A DNA stretch of 64,000 nt from Ceratobasidium sp. AG-K. Lineage: Eukaryota; Basidiomycota; Agaricomycetes; Cantharellales; Ceratobasidiaceae. The notes under the pieces are model-generated. The model had not been told where the DNA came from, made no database searches, and saw only the letters and a program-made list of their open reading frames with translations. Both the position numbers and the translations under genes were made by a program. Shown piece by piece: positions 60,050 through 64,000 of this stretch; position 1 is the stretch's first letter; each line of letters starts with the position of its first letter. Location of the stretch: NCBI GenBank assembly GCA_037039685.1, contig JAWNGF010000001.1, positions 5,642,001 to 5,706,000 of the forward strand, written 5' to 3'.

Positions 60050-62599
60050 TTCGCTACTTACGCCCGGGGTGCAGAGTTCGACGCGCGAGGACCGAGCTTG
60101 TGCGCTCCATTGCGCGGTAAGCAGTCGATACGCCGTGCGCGCAGTATACACGATTCAACGCGCATTCCATTTCTCCTCCCCCTTTTCTTGGACTATATTC
60201 TCCCCGAACACTTTTTCTAATCTCTGGACATGCAACCTCTCCCCTTTTTGTTTCCCGACGCCCGATTCGGCCAACTAATCCGTACGCGCTTTTTCTGATT
60301 CCCGATCGATTTTTGTGCCCTCTTGATCTACCTTTTCCTGCGCTACTACATATCTTTCCATTTGCATCTGACTTTCCTAGCTACAAAATACGATGTCCAT
60401 TCGATTCTAATCGTACCGCGTGATCGTGTTTTATCAAGCCACTCGCATCCGGACAGTTTAGCCCCAGAAAACACGCTTCCACGAATTGCCCATAATGACC
60501 ATAAACCATGAATTGTATGCTACGCTCATAAATAGTGAAATAGGTAACACGAGTGAAAATCTCACCTTCGAAAAGCATGCACGCTGTGGCACACTTTTTT
60601 TTTGGACGCTTAAAAATGGTCCCAACTTACACTTGTATTGCTCAAACGAGCTAAAACATACAAAATATACGCTCCATACGCCTAAAATCCTCGACTAAAT
60701 ATTGTGGATCAAACAATCATCCAGTGATACACTCCTGGGGTTGCGTAACATCTTGTCTAAAAGCGCCTGTTACCGACATTTAGCATTTGCTAGCCAGGTG
60801 GCCAGTCTATTGCGCCCGACCAGATGGCAAGCTATGTAATCAATACCGTAATCTCGATAGTTCCTGGACCAGACTTGGCCCGCATGTGGTGAATACCCGC
60901 AGTCTGGTGTGTATGAACCCCCGACTTGGCAGATCATTCGCCCTCAATCATGTACACGGTGATTGAGTTTGGATGCGGGCATATGTGCCCAAGTAGCGAG
61001 CCAGTCCACCGATTCAAATAATAATCATGAACTTGTTCGCTAGAAATGACTACCGAGCCGCCCGATTTGGTGCTCCGGACAACCGACGTTGCCACCATTC
61101 AAGAAACGAACGCTCGCATATACCAGTAAACACGTGTGATTGATTCATGGTGCTTGAATAAAACCCTTGACTGCTTTGGATCGATCGTATATATGCGTGC
61201 ACATTAATCTTCTCCCTTCAAGCATCGCTCCATCCAAAGCTCCTTGGGGACTGCAGTTGGCTTCAAACACTTCAACCGTTTGCGTGATCCACTGTGACAC
61301 TGCCCCACAGCTTTGACTTTGATTTTCTACACAGGCGTTATCCATTTCACTCAGTTAGATAATTCTCTGTACTAACAAGAGCTACTGCCAGCTACTGCTT
61401 ATGCCTCTTCATTTTGGCTTTTGTCTTCGAATCTGGAAGGCCCCACAATACGTTACTCCGTGCCCAATCAAATAAGCCACTCTCTAGTTCGCCCTCGGAA
61501 CGCACCTAGACAGCAGGTACTTTTTTAAGCAACCCTAGATGAGTCGGGTTTCACCATACTATTCACTGCCAAAGGCGGATCAATCATACGAGGACATGCT
61601 GGGCGTCCTGCTCATGTTGCAAGGTCGCTATTATAATGGTAGCCAGGGCGGCAGATTGAAGGAACCGGTCTTCTCGTCCTTCTAACCAAGTGTAATCCCT
61701 ACAACTCATTCATATCCATCAGTCAGTAAGGTTGAAAGTAGATTAGTCAAACGTGATGCGGGCCTCAGAAGATGGTAGAAGGAGGTAAGCTGGCTCATCC
61801 AAGATAGCGACTTACCTTACACGATAACTCTGGGCTGCTATGGCCGTCCACCCCCACTAAGGCGCGACTTCGGACGTCTGGTCGGCCCTTGGAGTTGACT
61901 TCAGCATCTCTGGCAGAGAGCAGAGAGCTTCCCTTGTATCGAGCGTCGATCTCAACCGCAATAGACCGGGCGGACACGGGCGAGAGCCGTGCGTTGCAAG
62001 TTCACTTGAATCACTTAGCGTCATCGGACTCCAGTCTGTTTGTTGTACAAGGCCCTCTCCCATTTCAGTTTAACTGAAGCATAGTGTATAGCCCCAAGCG
62101 CTAGTACTACTTGACTACTGTAGCCGACTCGCGGATACACGCCATCCATTTCACGCTGCAAGCTAAGCAAATACGGCGTTCACAAATGCAAACGTGTCAC
62201 TGTGGGGATTTCCTTACTCAACATACGCGCTCATGACCACCCTGAATTGTATAGGTCTAAATTAAGCAGGGTAGGTGGCCCGGGGTGACCGATCAACCAC
62301 AGGGTCATTCATCCTTGGATAGCATTCGCAACACATCAACTCGATTACTTTTGTAATAAACTGCACTACCGCCTCGCGTTCTGGAATTTAGTAGCATGGC
62401 TTTTATATCGATCGCACCTCGTACTTCGTTGAAATTATCACGCCCAACATCCTAGGAGTAACCAAGACAGACAGATTCATCAACAGAACCGGGGAAGGGT
62501 ACGATGTTGCAGCCATTGCACCGCCTAGCGGTTCTAATCAGCAAGCCGATCGATAACTGCAACAATCATTTCATCCTGACATCAGCTGATTTGAATATA
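60050..62599. other. Gene-poor region
   Basis: About 2.5 kb. The first part is the 3' region of the low-complexity gene and the presumed right end of the element. Beyond 60.6 kb only short, feature-free frames are present. No tRNA or repeat recognised apart from the 14-mer at 60578. Confidence 0.45.
60578..60591 (+). repeat. Recurrent motif TGCACGCTGTGGCA, copy 3
   Basis: Same 14-mer as at 52349, same orientation, followed by a T tract and TTAAAAATGGTCC, which resembles the sequence after copy 1. It lies 40 nt outside the candidate right end, so either the end is wrong or the motif is not part of the element. Confidence 0.4.
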
Positions 62600-62615
62600 T
62601 GCGTCATTTACATGC

Positions 62616-63450
62616 TTGGACGTAGCGACGCGTCCGGCCGAGGAAATCCACCACCCAGAGCGAGCGCTTCCGCTTAGCATTCTTGCTATGGTCGCGGTCA
62701 GAGCGTCGTATATGGCTGGCCTAGAAGTCATCACGAGTACCATGACGAATGCACCAATTCCAGAACTGTACTGTCAAGATTCGCGTCATCAGCGTAATGG
62801 TATTCCATGTACGACCACGCTAACTTATCTCCTATGTTTCACTGTTTGCCGTAAGTTTGCTCACGTTTTAACTCTGTTTATATTCCAACAAGTTCCTCTG
62901 CATTTCAGACACTTGGCGGGCAGAGCTCGCTTCACTCGAGGCTAGGCCACGCCCTGCTCTAGGTGAATTACCGGTTGGTTAAGTACGCACCCTGGGTTGG
63001 GTCCTAAGCACCAGATGCGCACCGGCCGCCCCACACCTCTTGTTACTCGACCTTTTCAAGGCGCGTCGCTTAATAGATATGTCCTTGCCGCTCTTGGTTA
63101 CCTGTACATTCAATCCACGGCCCTTCAAGTAAGCCAGAGAGAGCTGAAATTAGCTACTTGCCACGCGTCCACGCCTCGATCGTGTTGAGCATGATCACTA
63201 GGTGCCATACCTTCCTGCGTATTTCCTGCTAGTCTACATCCCAGTAGGGTGCCTCTTGGCGCGGGGGCATGATAGTCTCGAATCATTACCGAACCTAAGC
63301 CGTGCCAGTCCGGCCGATGCGGGATGCTTGAAAGTATTGTCTTCTTATGTTGGACTCTTCAGGTTGATATATTTACAACTCCCCATTTGTGATGCCAGTC
63401 GAAGCAAGCAAGGTGTCACTCGAATGGCGGATCGCACAAGTAGGCTGACA
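62616..63450 (+). pseudogene. Relic of an APC-superfamily amino-acid/choline/GABA permease
   Basis: Fragments in order recall this family: 'DVATRPAEEIHHPERALPLS' followed by ILAMVAV (the D-A-T-x-x-AEE-x-x-x-P-x-R-A-x-P motif between membrane helices), 'NAPIPELYCQDSRHQRNG', then 'AALGYLYIQSTALQ' near 63090 and 'YLPAYFLLVYIPVGCLLARG' near 63210-63270 with 'HDSLESLPNLSR'. They are in different frames, broken by stops and indels, and the membrane helices between are missing or unrecognisable. This is a decayed copy, not a functional transporter. Confidence 0.65.
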
Positions 63451-64000
63451 TAGAACACTCGTAGAACCCGGCCAATATGAATTATGTTTGTGATGTGGTT
63501 GGAATTGAAGCGAGCTCTTTGCTCGGTTATTGGGTTACTCGAGGCAACTTTGTCTCGAGAATGCAGAGTGTTGTTTCCGGCGTTGTGGAATAACCATGGT
63601 AAGCGTCCGAGCGTACCCTGCAATCCACTCGTCCAAATCTATGCGCGATAGCTTGATTGCCCGCGCTACGCGAGAAGCACGCGCGTTGACAGGGATTGTC
63701 GCCACGTCGTATCAAATTCAGGTAAGGTGCGATGTTCGCTGTCACTTTTCCGCATGACGTCACGTTTTTTTTGACAGCTGGGGCGTTCCAGTGGTGTAGG
63801 AGGAGGCAAAAAGTTTGTCACCCTATTTCTAGTGCATCGTTGGTGACAGCAACCGTGGCAGAGAGGACAATCAGCGCGACCGAAGCTGATGTCCGGCATA
63901 TCAAAGCTGCCCATATGCGACCCCGGAGCAACCATCATGGAGCGGGTGGAAGTCACCCTCATTGGCTGTTAGCCCCCTTCGCGAAGATATATCCGTGGAA
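63451..64000. other. Right edge, no gene recognised
   Basis: Only short open frames without motifs. Possibly more relic sequence. Confidence 0.4.

Larger units (their letters stand above)
52247..60537. mobile_element. Candidate CACTA/Tnp2-type DNA transposon, possibly two-gene
   Basis: The left limit is CACTATTTACG at 52247; the right limit, read on the minus strand from 60537, is CACTATTTATG, so 10 of 11 positions agree in inverted orientation. Inside lie a minus-strand Tnp2-type transposase (53461-56729) and a plus-strand low-complexity gene (57936-60049) in divergent order. AAACTGTCC also occurs inverted near both ends (52393 and 60451). Against it: the 3 nt flanking the ends (GTC and AAA) do not match as a target duplication. 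The transposase is certain; the limits are tentative. Confidence 0.4.

Noticed and set aside
52247..60591. Long terminal repeats or a retrotransposon flanking the transposase block.
   Set aside because: No reverse transcriptase, integrase or gag motifs and no extended direct repeat; the enzyme is clearly of the Tnp2 type.

Overview
This window reads as nuclear DNA of a filamentous basidiomycete. The genes have many introns of about 50-60 nt, nearly all GT-AG with a few GC-AG, and almost every conserved gene has clear fungal relatives. Several features (a GH9 enzyme with a C-terminal membrane anchor, a secreted TAP-like hydrolase, a Tnp2-type transposase) fit an Agaricomycete of the Rhizoctonia/Ceratobasidium kind. 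The genus is inferred from general knowledge and was not checked by search.

Layout: the left edge (36-583) holds the last exons of a Sec24-type COPII coat gene, followed by about 1.9 kb with no gene. From 2.5 to 27 kb there is a dense run: an F-box-like protein, a Mim2-like mitochondrial outer-membrane import protein, a GH5 glucanase-like enzyme, a P-loop NTPase next to an FHA protein, a membrane-anchored GH9 endoglucanase, uracil phosphoribosyltransferase, splicing factor Prp31, a secreted alpha/beta hydrolase, the divergent ribosomal protein pair S13/S6, a TBC RabGAP, an Rrg9-like gene, coactosin, a WrbA-type quinone reductase and a GT8 glycosyltransferase. After a 1 kb spacer with a diverged direct repeat comes an unknown helical protein, SRRM1, a RasGEF fused to a GTPase-like domain, an NADH pyrophosphatase (Nudix), the DRS1 helicase, APC4, a bZIP factor, a small GPI-anchored-type protein and the PP2A scaffold subunit (up to 51.2 kb).

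From 51.2 kb the character changes. A long Tnp2/CACTA-type transposase gene (53.5-56.7 kb, minus) is divergent from a low-complexity acidic/basic/RGG protein gene (57.9-60.0 kb, plus). Candidate CACTA inverted ends lie at 52247 and 60537, and a 12-14 nt motif recurs in this stretch. The last 4 kb is gene-poor and holds a decayed APC-superfamily permease (62.6-63.45 kb).

Most genes are housekeeping genes for RNA processing, translation, vesicle traffic, cell cycle and signalling, interleaved with secreted or wall-active carbohydrate enzymes; there is no operon-like biosynthetic cluster. Four otherwise well-conserved genes (Rrg9-like, quinone reductase, GT8, and the unknown gene at 28-31 kb) each need a single-base frame correction. 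This means either sequence errors or real lesions. All exon coordinates were worked out by hand from splice consensus and reading frame.
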